Below are positions 34,640-45,806 of a stretch of DNA of 64,000 nucleotides, one piece after another. Numbering within the stretch: position 1 is the first letter of the stretch; every line of letters starts with the position of its first letter. Under the pieces are notes generated by a model. The model worked only from the letters and a program-made list of their open reading frames with translations. It ran no database searches and was not told the DNA's origin. The DNA lies in NCBI RefSeq assembly GCF_000237925.1, contig NC_031502.1, positions 21,078,909-21,142,908 of the forward strand. The letters run 5' to 3'. The position numbers and the translations under genes are program-made. Origin of the DNA: Schistosoma mansoni. Its lineage: Eukaryota; Platyhelminthes; Trematoda; Strigeidida; Schistosomatidae.

Positions 34640-34990
34640 TGTTTTATAAGCAAAGATGGATAGTGGCTAGAAGTGGAATCCAGTTTGACGCGCGTTTCGT
34701 CCTATTTGGGACTCTTGAGCTGGATGTATCTGCATCTCAGAGTTGATGTTCACTCTGGGACTCGGATCCAGTACCATTCGCTTCAAACGCCATCACGTTA
34801 TCCACTTAGCTACTGGGTACTGATAGTCACCTGCTTGCGCAATGAGAATGAAACGCACGTCCTGGATTCCACTGCTAGACACTATCCATATTTGCGTATA
34901 AAGCTTGTGACTTCAGGCAATATTGAGGCAGTGCTCACAGGATGCACATATGGGCAATAAGAGACCGATCAATCGCCGTCCTAATTAACA
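34640..34990. repeat. Inverted pair of Sm-alpha repeats
   Basis: The minus-strand unit at about 34645-34780 has core CTCAAGA, which is broken, with perfect stem II and GAAA. The plus-strand unit at about 34845-34890 keeps GAAACGCACGTC and CTGGATTCC, but its core is lost. It ends with the reversed Sm-alpha head near 34985. Confidence 0.72.
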
Positions 34991-35163
34991 ATGGGAAGAT
35001 ACAAGTAAACCTTGTTTGTTTTTTCTAACTCATGAGTTTTTATCGTCTGTCTTCTGATCCTTGTTTATGTTTTTTCAGTATTGATTTAGATTTTGTTATC
35101 TTATATGATCCTCTGCTCATAGCTAGTCTTTGGTGGAAACTATATTGTTTCTTCAGATTTATT

Positions 35164-35451
35164 AGCGAAACTATAATTTATGGACGAACCAATCAGACTT
35201 AAGATGCCAGGTTTTGGATTTTGACGCGGAGTTCATTTACTCATTTGGTTAAATACCATTTTAGCATTATAGTTGATATCAGTTAGTGATGAAAACGTTG
35301 AATGTAAATCTTAAATGTAACGTTCAACCATAAATTCTAATTCTCATTCTTTACACTAATTTACAACGCTTATTTAACCTTAGTAAGTAGGTGGACATTT
35401 CAAGGCTATTTTAGCGTTACTCAAAGGTTGTCCATAAGTTATAGTCTCACC
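35164..35451. mobile_element. 288-bp MITE, copy 2
   Basis: It has the same ends as the copy at 8740 (GCGAAACTATAATTTATGGAC at the left; ATAGTCTCACC at the right). A perfect 8-bp duplication gatttatt lies at 35156-35163 and 35452-35459. The interior is about 70-80% similar to copy 1 by eye, so both are old. Confidence 0.85.
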
Positions 35452-35704
35452 GATTTATTGGTTACCGTGCAATACTTCAACCTTAATTCACATTTTACAT
35501 GGATTTCTATGTGTATTTTCCTTGAAATTTCTCAACATCTTACTGAAGTGATATAAATTCACTAATGAGTTTTATAAGGATTCAAATTAGTTTTCAATAT
35601 ATTTCAATATTACCTACAGTATCTTGGACCACAATGTACTAATATATCATTCAACGATTTCACAAGTTAACACAATGGGGTGTTGAGAAATTTTTGTACG
35701 AGAA

Positions 35705-36045
35705 TCAATATTTTCATAGTTGAAATCATGAGTCAATTGATGCTAGACCACCATGGAAAACCTGGAAGCACTGGACAGCCGTTTCGTCCTATTACAAGAC
35801 TCCCCAGTGGCAGTGCGCATCCACAATCCCACACTCGCGATATTCGAACCCAAGACCTACCAGTCTCGAATCTCGAGTTCGAGTCTCGCGATTACGGGAT
35901 CGTGGATGCGCACTGCTGAGGAGTCCCATAATAGGACGGAACGGCCGTCCAATGCTTACAGGTTTTCCATGGTGGTCTAGCTTCAATTGACTCATGATTT
36001 CAACTATGAAAATACTGAAATCTCTACAAGAACCCCTTCTGAAAA
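35705..36045. mobile_element. Head-to-head pair of SINE A copies
   Basis: A minus-strand copy (35705 to about 35870) meets a plus-strand copy (about 35870 to 36045) at their box B regions, making a large imperfect palindrome. The plus copy has CTGAGGA, perfect stem II, GGAA instead of GAAA, and GTC. The minus copy has CTGGGGA. Confidence 0.8.
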
Positions 36046-36384
36046 TCAATATGTTTGTACAGTTCACATTGAACTTCTTGAACCGGTTTTTCAATATAGT
36101 TTAGTTATCTCATGTATACAGTAATTAAGCATGGATATTTTCATTTTTTAAACATCTGGGTTGACTCCAGTACACTGTGTAATTAGGTAATCTATCGAAA
36201 CATTCGAATAGTCTTACTCTTAACATTAATCTTGAAAAGTCTTTCAAATGATTTTAGATCCGTGGTTCCTCATTATGACTACTCTTTTATGAATGAAAGA
36301 TATGTCTTATATATCCGATATTTAATGTTAGTAATCGAGTCGATTCATAAACTGTTCGATGTATATAATGTATGGTATAAATTC

Positions 36385-36485
36385 ACATCTACATCTACAA
36401 CTGCATCTCTGTGCTAATGTGGTATGACAACTCGAACTGATCTACGTACGTACGAAGTTCTATGTTGTGACTGACTGACTGACTG
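36385..36485 (+). mobile_element. LINE-R tail fragment
   Basis: Only the last ~100 bases: gcatctctgtgctaatgtgg, gtacgtacgaag and (ctga)n. Confidence 0.7.
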
Positions 36486-36696
36486 ACATCTCAAAATGTA
36501 AATGTTTAACATTTGTAGATTTCGGGAACCGAGAGTTACTTTTTTATTTGGAGTATGTAAACGTTTTTTGAAATTCATAAAAAACTGTCCGCGCTTCCCA
36601 AATGATGTGTTTCTTAAGTTGGAATTACAATAAAATCAATCAAAAGAGTATATTCAAATGTGCTATTCTCAATTAGGTAAATCTGACAGCTTCAAT

Positions 36697-36807
36697 ATGG
36701 AAAAAAGAACAGATTCACCAGAACATCAAGTGAAGAAGTGTAGATGCTTGCAAGAGCTTTACCTAACTAATGAACAATATCTTCAAATGAATAAAATCGT
36801 TCATTAT
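36697..36807 (+). CDS. Possible orphan coding exon
   Basis: It has 37 codons from ATG to the consensus donor CATTAT|gtaagtat: MEKRTDSPEHQVKKCRCLQE, LYLTNEQYLQMNKIVHY. The composition is protein-like (charged, with no low complexity) and it matches none of the repeats here. It lies in sowah intron 8, where no extra coding is needed. It could be the first exon of a nested gene or an alternative exon; I found no convincing partner downstream. I do not recognise the product. Confidence 0.35.
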
Positions 36808-36809
36808 GT

Positions 36810-37570
36810 AAGTATATAGTAGGATAAAAAAATGTCATAAATTCGCCAAATGAAATATATCACCATGCTGGCCTAAAATGATTGTCTTCTGTTTTTAACT
36901 ACTTATAATCCTAAATTAGTAGTATATTTTATATTGAAGCATTTATGTCGAACCTCAATATACCTGTCATTACTTATTGTGTATATTATTTCATTATATC
37001 ATTGAGATTATACACTTTACATTTTAAAATGTACTTTTTATCTTTTTTTTCTCTCTCCCTCTCAACATATCTCAATATTTCAATGGAAAATACATCGATT
37101 CCATTTTTGGCTATTATATGTGTTTATGACAGAATGTAAGTTGATATTTGTATCCGATTTCTTTTCCCTCTATTTTTTTATATTTACGTTAAAGTGAGGT
37201 TTATATTAATCCAATTAAAACATCAACTTATAGAATATTGATCTAACAATTAGTTTCCGTATTAAAACCATTTATAGGTGTTTATGTTAAATGTTATGTA
37301 CATAGGTTGAAGTGATGGATTACCAGTTGGTAGCTGTTTATTTTGATACTGTATGTTAGTGATAAGTTTCGTTAATTGAACGTTATACTCGGTTCCTAAG
37401 CTATTCTCGTAACCTTCAAGCTAGAACTACAGAGCAATTTGAACACGAAAGAAAAGGCGCAAAATATACGAGAAGCAATTTACTTAAAATGTTCATTTAT
37501 GTACAGAAAATATAGGGTTTTTATAGCATTTTACTAGTCCTTGAGTTTTCCTGAAAATTCTGGGATGCTA
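36810..37570. other. AT-rich intronic stretch, no feature seen
   Basis: It holds a pyrimidine tract and 'gacagaatgtaagt' near 37130, which looks like a donor without a clear exon. Nothing else is recognisable. Confidence 0.3.
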
Positions 37571-37577
37571 CTAAACA

Positions 37578-37885
37578 TAGTTACTTACTTACGCCTGTTA
37601 CACCTCGTGGAGGAGCATAGGCTGCACACCAGCATTCTCCATCCAACTCTATCCTTGGCAATCCTTTCCAGTTCTTTCCAGTTAACATTCATCCTTTTCG
37701 TATATGCTTCTATTACCCGGCGTAGTGTATTCTTTGGCCTTCCTCTTTTCCGCTTCCATTCTGGACTCCAAGTTAGGGCTTGCCTCATGATGCAGTTTTC
37801 TGATTTCCTTAATGTATGTCCTATCCACTTCCAACATCTTTCCCTAATTTCCTCTTCAACTGGAAGCTGGTTTGTCCTCTTCCAT
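37578..37885 (-). mobile_element. RTE-like LINE, 3' end only
   Basis: The minus strand reads the C-terminal stretch ([20 protein letters not shown] to [10 protein letters not shown]) with the tail TAAGTAAG at 37578. It is cut off at its 5' side within the conserved NQLP...KRW segment. Confidence 0.8.
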
Positions 37886-38279
37886 ACTAAGTATAGTAAA
37901 CATAGTAGTCATGTAGTAATCAGCCAATTAGAACCTGTACATGTGACTTTTCATTTTCGCGGCACTTCTAGCAAAACTTCTAATCAAACGCTGATTGGAT
38001 AAAATGCTTCTTAATGTTTCCTGAGTCTTTCTTGTCTATTGCGAGAATTTTTCTGGGTTACCCCAACAGTCAGGAATTCATTTATGCTTTAGTGAGTAAT
38101 TGTTACTTGGTCACATTGTCAATATAAATTTAGGCGAATAGTTCACGTATAATTACACACTCATACATAAATTTTCATTCGTGATCACAGTTTGAAGCTC
38201 ATTTTCATCACAGATTAACAACGATTGTGGAAGAAACCATGGAGCTGTAAGACTTGGCCTTTTATAGTAGTAGAGGCGA

Positions 38280-39090
38280 CTCATGGATCGTTGGGATTTG
38301 ATTATCGATATCTTTGCAACATTGCTCGCATAGGTTAGCACTATCTAGTGAGCAATGCTGACAGTTTGGATGCATGGTACTAGGCCAAAATGGTAAATGA
38401 GTTGGTGAGTTAGTGAATTTTCATCGTCTGAGGTGCGTTAGACATGCCTTATGTATTCCCAACAACCGCCTTCCTTGACCCAAAACTTTCCCTAGCTTAG
38501 GAGTAGATGAGAAGAATGCCAGTTTAAACCAAACCAAAATATGGCATCAATCCATAAAGTTATCGACTGTTGGATTGAGAAGTGTTAGTGGATTATAGCA
38601 GCTAATTGTTGTGGATGTTAAGTAGTACGCATTGAAATCGCTCATAAGTACATAGATGCATCCAACCTTTCTATACTACTAGCTCTTGAGCTTTGAAGTT
38701 GTTTCCGTAAAACACTACAATTGGCAGGAGTTAGGTAACTTTATTTCGAGAATTTACAATGTATTTACACAATACATATACACAACCTTCGATCAATGTG
38801 TTCTCCAATCCCAACTGTTTTCTCAACTGGCCTCCAAGTGTTCTACCAACACCGTGATTTCGATGCACTTGAACCCTTCACTCTGTCCAACAATTCTAGC
38901 AACTTCGACGTCACTTTCTGCTGCACACTACTTAAAAAAATCCTTGTGAGTAGCGTTTGCTACATTTCTAGTACTTCTACACTTTAATATTCATCCTTAT
39001 AACTTCATTTCTGTGTTATGGTGTTTTATGACAACCTGAATGGTGGCAGATATGTCACAAGTACTACGTTGTTCATGATTAACTGAACCA
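38280..39090 (+). mobile_element. Ancient LINE-R copy
   Basis: Many dispersed matches to LINE-R (NIARIG, VNFHRLRCVRHALCIPNNRLP, QTKIWHQSIKL), a long diverged 3' region and an end near tactacgttgttcatgattaactg. Strongly decayed. Confidence 0.55.
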
Positions 39091-39318
39091 TGATACACTA
39101 GGTAGTTGTTTAATACGAACTCGGTAATTTCTCCAGGTTTTTGAATGATCCTTCAAACGGATTAGATGTGTTCTGGTTTAAAGACATGGTCTTTAAATAA
39201 TAAACTATATAGGTGCTTCTTGGCTGTCTGTCCAAACACTCGGGTTCTATGTTTTATGACTTTGGAAATATTCTGATATCAGTGGTATTAAAAATGATTT
39301 ACTTACTTACTTACTTAC

Positions 39319-42300
39319 TTACTTACGCCTGTTACTCCCAATGGAGCATAGGCCGCCGACCAGCTTTCTCCAACCCACTCTGTCCTGGGCCTTCTTTTCT
39401 AGTTCTTTCCAGTTCTTGTTCATTCTTCTCATGTCTGTCTCTATTTCTCGGCGTAATGTGTTCTTTGGTCTTCCACTTCTCCTTCGACCTTCAGGATTCC
39501 ATGTGAGGGCTTGTCTTGTGACACAATTGGGTGATTTCCTCAAAGTGTGCCCAATCCACTTCCAGCGCTTCTTCCTGATTTCTTCCTCCTCTGGAATCTG
39601 GTTTGTTGTCTCCCACAGTAACTTGTTGCTGATAGTGTCTGGCCATCGGATCCGAAGTATCTTGCGTAGACAGCTGTTAATAAACACTTGTATCTTCTGG
39701 ATAATGGCTTTCGTAGTTCTCCACGTCTCCGCCCCATACAGTAGGACTGTCTTGACATTTGTATTGAAAATTCTAACCTTGGTGTTGGTTGACAATTGTT
39801 TTGAGCTCCAGATGTTTTTCAGCTGTAGGTATGCTGCTCTTGCTTTGCCGATCCGCGCCCTCACATCTGCATCTGATCCACCGTGTTCATCAATGATGCT
39901 TCCCAGATATGTAAAGATTTCCACATCCTCCAAAGCTTCTCCGTCAAGTGTAATTGGATTGGTGCATATTGTATTGTATCGGAGAGTCTTGCTTTTCCCT
40001 TTGTTTATATTGAGACCTACTGCTGCTGAGGCTGCTGCTACACTGGTCGTTTTCTCCTGCATTTGTTGTTGCGTTTGTGATAGAAGAGCCAGATCATCCG
40101 CGAAGTCTAAATCGTCAAGCTGCATCCTGCCTGTCTACTGTATCCCGTGCATTCCTCCAGCTGTTGACGTCTTCATAATCCAGTCGATCACCAGGAGAAA
40201 GAGAAAGGGTGAGAGTAGGCAACCTTGCCTAACACCGGTCTTTACCTCGAACGAGTCGGTGAGTTGTCCTCCGTGGACGATTTGGCAGTTTAGTCCATCA
40301 TAGGAGTTCCGTATGATGTTGACTATCTTCTCAGGCACGCCGTAGTGTCGAAGAAGCTTCCATAGTGTCGTCCTGTCCACGCTATCAAATGCCTTCTCGT
40401 AGTCGATGAAGTTGATGTACAGTGATGAATTCCATTCAATTGATTGTTCCAAAATGATACGTAGAGTTGCGATTTGATCTGTGCACGATCTATCCTTACG
40501 AAATCCAGCTTGTTGATCTCGAAGTTGAGCGTCCACGGAATCCTTCATCCTGTTTAACAATACTCTGTTGAAGACTTTTCCTGGTATTGAGAGGAGAGTG
40601 ATGCCCCTGTAGTTGTCGCACTTGCTCAGATCGCCTTTCTTTGGAATCTTGATGAGAAGTCCTTCTTTCCAGTCTGTTGGTACATGTTCTTCGTCCCAAA
40701 TCTTACTGAAGAGGATGTGGAGTATCTTGGCAGTTGCTGTTACATTTGCTTTCAGTGCCTCTGCCGGGATGTTGTCTGGTCCCGCTGCTTTGCCACTCTT
40801 GATTTGTCTAATGGCCATGCTGTTCTCTTCAATTGTTGGTGGGCCAATATCGATTGGGAGGTCTGTGGGTGCTGCTTCGATGTTGGGTGGGTTCAGTGGA
40901 GCTGGTCGATTCAAGAGTTCCTTGAAGTGTTCTACCCACCTGTTTCGTTGTTCTTCAATATCGTTGATTACTTTGCCTTCCTTGTTTTTCACTGGTCTTT
41001 CTGGTTGACGGTAATTTCCAGCAAGTTTCTTTGTTGTATCATACAGTTGTCTCATGTTTCCCTCTCTTGCAGCCTTTTCCGCTGTCATCGCTAAATCTTC
41101 CACATATTTACGTTTGTCGGTCCTGATGCTCCTCTTCACTTGCTTGTTTGCCTCTGTGTATTCGGCTTGTGCCTTGGCTTTTTCTGCTCTTGTTCGGCTG
41201 ATATTGATTGCTGCCTTCTTGTTCCTTCTTTCTTCAATCTTATCCAGTGTACCAACAGTGATCCATTCCTTGTGATGGTGCTTCTTTTGGCCCAGAACCT
41301 CCTGACATGTTGAAACGATTGCCTCCTTGATACCTTTCCAGCTGCTCTCTATGGTGGTTCCCTCTCCATTGAGTAGGGAATGAAAGGCCTCGAACCTGTT
41401 GCTGAGGGCTATGTTAAATTCGTTGAGTTTGTCAGCATCTCGAAGAAAGGCCGTGTTAAACTTTTGTGATGTTGTCCGCGCCATTGTCCAGTGCTTCTTG
41501 AGTTTTAGTTTCATCTTGGCGACCAGCAAATGGTGATCGGATGCTATATCAGCTCCTCTTCCGGTTCTCACATCCTCCATCGTCCTCCTGAACTTTTTGT
41601 TGATGCAGACATGGTCGATTTGATTTTGTGTAGTGTGATCCGGTGAAATCCAAGTGGCTTTGTGTATGTTTTTGTGTGGGAATATGGTGCCACCTATGAC
41701 CAGTTTATTGAAGGCACATAGGTTTGCAAATCTCTCACCGTTTTCGTTCCTTCCTCCCAGTCCATGTTGTCCCATGACGTCTTCGTATCCAGTGTTGTCC
41801 TTTCCAACCTTGGCATTGAAATCTCCCATTAGAATGGTCAGGTCCTTGGTTGGGCACTTCTCGAAGATTGACTGCAGCCTATCGTAGAATTGGTTTTTAG
41901 CGTCTTCATCGTAGTCGTTGGTCGGCGCATAGCATTGGATGATGTTCATTGTAATGCCCTCTCTCTTTGTTTTGAAGGAGGCTTTGATGATCCTCGGTCC
42001 ATGAGATTCCCATCCTATAAGTGCATTTTGTGCTTTTCTAGACAGCATCAGTGCCACTCCTTGTGTATGTGGGGCATTTTCTTCTTCATGACCGGAGTAT
42101 AACAGAAGTTCTCCTGAAGACAGTCGTTGTTGTCCAACCTGCGTCCAATGTGTTTCACTGATTCCAAGCACTTCCAGGTTGTATTTCCTCATTTCCGCAG
42201 AAATTTGGAAGACTCTGCCGGTCTCCCACATTGTCCGGACATTCCATGTACCTATAAAAATTGTCGCTCTGGTTGTAAGAAGGTGCATCGGCCTCATGAC

Positions 42301-42336
42301 TTCCGAAGGAACTCGGCTTTCATCATGAGACGTCAT
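39319..42336 (-). CDS. LINE endonuclease-reverse transcriptase with one internal TAG
   Basis: One frame of about 1005 codons. The APE-type endonuclease occupies residues about 28-255, with [39 protein letters not shown] and SDHHLL. A Lys/Arg-rich linker follows. The reverse transcriptase has [49 protein letters not shown] and [19 protein letters not shown]. After GGMHGIQ a single TAG (40135-40137) interrupts the frame; it resumes in the same phase with [19 protein letters not shown]. The C-terminus ([39 protein letters not shown]) ends in the tail. The TAG sits between the RQGCLLSP box and the catalytic FADD box, so a terminated product would lack a working polymerase. The copy at 22.9 kb has the same TAG. 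Confidence 0.9.
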
Positions 42337-42509
42337 TTTTCCTTCTACTCCCAGGGCAGAGTTTGAATGGTTTGAATGATTTTTTCTGGTTAGCGTTTTT
42401 TTAGCGAGTTGATTTTCTACGGGATGGGGTCGCTAACCCCATGCCCAACCCTCCTCCTTTACCCGGGCTTGGGACCGGCAGTAGCCCCTGGAGGAGCTAC
42501 AGGCGGAGT
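42337..42509 (-). promoter_or_regulatory. 5' leader of the RTE-like LINE
   Basis: The GC-richer leader begins ACTCCGCCTGTAGCTCCTCC and passes CCCGGGTAAAGGAGGAGG and GGGGTTAGCGACCCCATCCC, which can form hairpins, before the ATG at 42336. The same leader without the rest of the LINE recurs at 16260-16391 and 57708-57980. An internal promoter is expected for a LINE, but no motif is named here. Confidence 0.7.
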
Positions 42510-42689
42510 TATTAAAAATGATTTAGGATAGGTAAATGATTCGAGAAAGAATGGATTCATGGGGCGGGAAACAAAATGTAAAGGATAATCTTAAAACTTG
42601 CAATCCAAAGAAAGACAATTAGTGAATGCACCCAGGTCATTGTGAGTGATATGGTATCATATCACCTAACATCCCCAATCGTAAAAGAA

Positions 42690-42830
42690 TATGATCCAGC
42701 AGACCCCAGTCAAGCGGTTTGGATCTGCCAACAGTCAGTGACTTCATGGACGGATATCACGTTTTGGTTTGGTCGCCCCTGCCTTTCTTCTACCGTACTA
42801 CACCAACTAACATTGTGGGTGGAAATGGGG
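42690..42830 (-). mobile_element. LINE-R fragment, minus strand
   Basis: Complement of the 'QTKTWHPSMKSLT' region (cagtcagtgacttcatggac, cacgttttggtttggtcgcc). Short and diverged. Confidence 0.6.
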
Positions 42831-42834
42831 GTAG

Positions 42835-43065
42835 TTAATTTTACGTTATTCATGTCCCTGTTAATTTGCAAAATAACAATCAATGGTCTCAATCTTGACT
42901 GTTCCATCTGCAAATATCAGTCCATCTTCTCTGATTTCATTTTTGTATGCATTTTCATACCGATTGCGTTTCGTTCCTGTTCTTTCCTTATTGATCTTCT
43001 GCTAAAATACATTCTATGTCTGACCATCACCATATACTACTTATGTGGATATAAGTAGACCACAC
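42835..43065 (-). repeat. Unnamed repeat D, copy 2
   Basis: Complement of the copies at 30395 and 47735: gactacttatatccacataa-type start, catgcattttcataccgatt-type middle. Confidence 0.6.
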
Positions 43066-43164
43066 CACAATAGTAGTTTTATTTTGTTTAGTTAATTGTT
43101 CCCTTTCTTCTTCTTCATTATCATTCCAATGTTTATAAAATAGATCAGAAGGGGTTTTGTGGAT

Positions 43165-43285
43165 ATTTCAGTATTTTCATAGTTAAAATCATGAGTCAGT
43201 TGAAGCTAGACCACCATCAAAAGTCTGAAGCACTGGACGGCCGTTACGTCTTATTATGGGACTCCTCAGCAGTGCGCATCCACTT
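43165..43285 (-). mobile_element. SINE A fragment, minus strand
   Basis: Tail plus hammerhead module. The complement reads GCACTG-CTGAGGA ... CGGCCGTC-CAGTGC, with a perfect six-pair stem I. GAAA is changed to GTAA, which should kill cleavage. Confidence 0.78.
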
Positions 43286-43449
43286 CATTTCTAGTTGATG
43301 ATACACCTTGTTTATGTTTCATTAATCTCCTTGTGTTATAATCATTTTTCTCTATTCAAAATGATTTTTTAGCTCAAGTGGATGATTTAGGTAGGATTTT
43401 GTTCTGTAAGCGAGATGGTTTGGAGGTAGACAATGATAGATTAAAGCTT

Positions 43450-43530
43450 AGTACAGGGTCGGATGGAGAATGCTGGTGAGCGGCCAATGCTCTTCCACGA
43501 GGGGTAACGGGCGTTAATAAGATAATGTTG
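43450..43530 (+). mobile_element. RTE-like LINE, last ~80 bases
   Basis: Plus-strand copy of the extreme 3' end (ggatggagaatgctggtgag ... gggtaacgggcgttaataag), severely 5'-truncated. Confidence 0.65.
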
Positions 43531-43761
43531 TTCAGAAGAACAATGGAAGCTTCACGACTAAATTATCCAGCTCAGAGAATAGAACTTCATCTATACAGAT
43601 TTATGGAAATTTTTAATATTCCTTAGAGTTTAGACTACAGATTCTACTTTACTTCATCATCAGTTACATTTTTCAGCTCTGTGACCTTTTTTTGAGTCTT
43701 CTTTCTTATATTTTATTTATCTAGAACTCTATTGAGAATTGTCATTCCCTCTTAGTGATTA

Positions 43762-43835
43762 TTTATTTAATTAATTTATTTAAACACATAAATATTGGTA
43801 CAAGGGGGCACCAGATATATATGCGCCACACAAAA
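43762..43835 (-). mobile_element. SINE B tail fragment, minus strand
   Basis: Complement of the tail: tttatttaaacacataaata, then ggtacaagggggcaccagat and gcgccacaca. Confidence 0.7.
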
Positions 43836-44163
43836 CAATGAGAATGGGAAGAGAAAAGGAGTAAGATGGATATATAAAAAAAGAAGGAACAACAAGAACT
43901 ACAGAGTGTATGTTAGTGTAATGATAAGAGTAATAATGAGGGAAACTGAAATGTACAACCAGATTATCTCTTTCAGTTAAGAAAGTTATGATCACTCTTT
44001 ATAAAAAAAGCAAAAGAAGAAGGTTACAGCAGAATCGCCACTGGCTTTTATTCTGAGCTATATCTGATAACATCTCTAGCCACTGTGTTGTACCATCTCT
44101 TGAACTCCAGCCAGGGAGTCATGAAGAACCAACAGAAGCCAGTCCTTTGCAGCTTTCTTTCAT

Positions 44164-44586
44164 GGCCTTTCTCACATGTCCAGCGAATATATAGCCTCTT
44201 CCAGGGAAGTCCTACTCACTGCCTTCTCGTGGCGGGGGTGTTGTTTACGAAATTGAGAGGACGAAAAGCGAATGTCCGGCGCTTTAACCGGGCTGGTGGA
44301 CAAGGCGAGTCCACCTAGGAGAGTTGGAAAACCCTGATTCCAAACAAATAGTGCACATGGGCTCCAGTATCCTGAGGGAACAAATGGCGAATGAACCTGT
44401 TGTTGGTCACCGGCTACCATGGGACTGCATCTCCTCACGATGTTCCACTGCCTTGTGGATCAGATCTTTAGGTCAAAGGCTCCGGGTGTGGGCCCCTAAG
44501 AAAACCACATGCTTCAGTTTGGGCACCTGGGCAGTATCACAGCCCTCACACAAATCGAATGAGATTTGTATGGCGCATATGTATTT

Positions 44587-44633
<47 letters not shown>

Positions 44634-44684
44634 GGTGCTTCCTTGTACTAATATTTACGTGTTTAAATAAATATATAAATAAAT
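44164..44684 (+). mobile_element. SINE B with 13-bp TSD
   Basis: The duplication agctttctttcat (44151-44163 and 44685-44697) defines the ends. The copy lacks the first ~75 bases of the body and carries a (TA)n expansion at about 44588-44632 near its 3' end. Confidence 0.88.
44588..44632. repeat. (TA)n microsatellite inside SINE B
   Basis: About 22 TA units replacing the short tatatat stretch seen at this point in other SINE B copies. Confidence 0.9.
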
Positions 44685-44696
44685 AGCTTTCTTTCA

Positions 44697-44985
44697 TACC
44701 ACGACATCATGTCATACATTGACCACCTCTCCGCTTTTTCCAACCAGTCTCAGAGTCGGAAATAATGCACGACGTGGAATTCTCTGGGACGACATTCGTA
44801 GAACATGTCCAAGCCACCGAAGTCGATGTTTCAAGATGGTGACACCAATTGAATTATAGTCTCTGTGCCCGAACACACGATGCCGAACCTTTGCATTACT
44901 AACATGGTATTGCCACTGGATGTCAGCAATCCGCTTTTTCCAACCGGTCCCAGCGTCGGCATATATATATTCACTTTTAATCAAC
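44697..44985 (-). mobile_element. C-terminus of another LINE
   Basis: The minus-strand frame reads WKKRIADIQWQYHVSNAKVR, then ILKHRLRWLGHVLRMSSQRI and PRRALFPTLRL. It is related to, but distinct from, LINE-R and the RTE-like element. A short repeat, ccgctttttccaacc, occurs near both ends (44730 and 44930). Confidence 0.65.
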
Positions 44986-45214
44986 TTCTATTGTATGGTT
45001 CTATTTAACTTTTATTTTTAAAATATTATAAGTTGTGAGTAGTAGCTTTCATCAATCTATAGAAAATACAATGAATGATTATGTTACTCTTCTGAAACCT
45101 TTTCTTTATCTCTCTCTCTTTTCAAGATTAATGTCATTCTTAATCCATAATCATGTAATTGCTAAGTTCATTTATATTATGCAATAATATAAATAACTGA
45201 TCATTTTCTCTCCC

Positions 45215-45275
45215 TTCTCCTCCTCCTCCTCCTACTACTACTACTACTACTACTAATAGTAATAATAATAATAAA
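45215..45275. repeat. (CTC)n/(CTA)n/(TAA)n microsatellite
   Basis: Consecutive trinucleotide runs grading into one another. Confidence 0.85.
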
Positions 45276-45284
45276 TAACTCCCT

Positions 45285-45430
45285 GCTTCGATCTAAGCAC
45301 CCGAGTAGTATCATAGACCTCACACGATTAAAATGAAATGATAATATTTTTGTGTGGTGCACATATATATCTAGTACCCCCCTGTACCAATATTTATGTG
45401 CTCGAAAAATAGATAAATAAACAAATAACC
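45285..45430 (+). mobile_element. SINE B variant, tail part
   Basis: A diverged subfamily with cacgattaaaatgaaatgat in place of the usual tcaaatgagatttg, shared with the copy at 46705. Flanked by short aaataac repeats. Confidence 0.65.
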
Positions 45431-45569
45431 CTCAATCTATTTTTGTCCAAAAAACAAGTCGAATAAATTAATCATAATTCACTAAAAAAATTAATCGTTT
45501 CTATACATACCTATTTATTACATACAGATTTAATTGGAAATAGTAAAGTAAATAGAATTAATTACGTTT

Positions 45570-45790
45570 TTTTCATAGTTGAAATCATGAGTCAATTGAA
45601 GCTATACCACCATGAAAAACCTGGAAGCACTGGACGGCCGTTTCGTCCTATTATGGGACTCCTCAGTGGCAGTACGCATCCACGACCTCACCTCGCGAGA
45701 TTCGAACCCAGGTTCTATCAGTCTTGCGCCCGAGCAATTAACCGATTTCATGATTTCAACTATGAAAAATACTTGTAATCTCCACAAAAC
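45570..45790 (-). mobile_element. SINE A with consensus hammerhead core
   Basis: Minus-strand order: box B (complement of gattcgaacccagg), hammerhead at 45627-45677, tail. The ribozyme reads CTGAGGA, GTCCCATAATAGGAC (perfect 4-bp stem II), GAAA, CGGCC, GTC, CAGTGC. Three extra bases (cca) separate the stem I strand from the core. The end is truncated and joined to a reversed tail at about 45750. Confidence 0.8.
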
Positions 45791-45806
45791 TTCTGATTAA
45801 TTACGT

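Larger units (their letters stand above)
39302..42509 (-). mobile_element. Full-length RTE-like LINE with 16-bp TSD
   Basis: The 16-bp perfect duplication tattaaaaatgattta (39286-39301, 42510-42525) brackets 3.2 kb. From the 5' end (minus strand) it has a ~173-base leader, one long frame from 42336, and a (TAAG)n tail at 39302-39325 that also supplies the stop codon. Intact ends, long open frames and a perfect TSD mark a recent insertion. It lies antisense to sowah in intron 8. It looks RTE-clade (APE endonuclease + RT, very short 3' end, tetranucleotide tail), SR2-like by general organisation. Confidence 0.92.

Noticed and set aside
36945-37139. Partner exon for the orphan exon at 36697
   Set aside because: The frame is hydrophobic and AT-driven, without a usable acceptor in a compatible phase.
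39341-40303. Long plus-strand open frame (320 codons)
   Set aside because: It is the complement of the LINE reverse-transcriptase/C-terminal coding region; no motif of its own.
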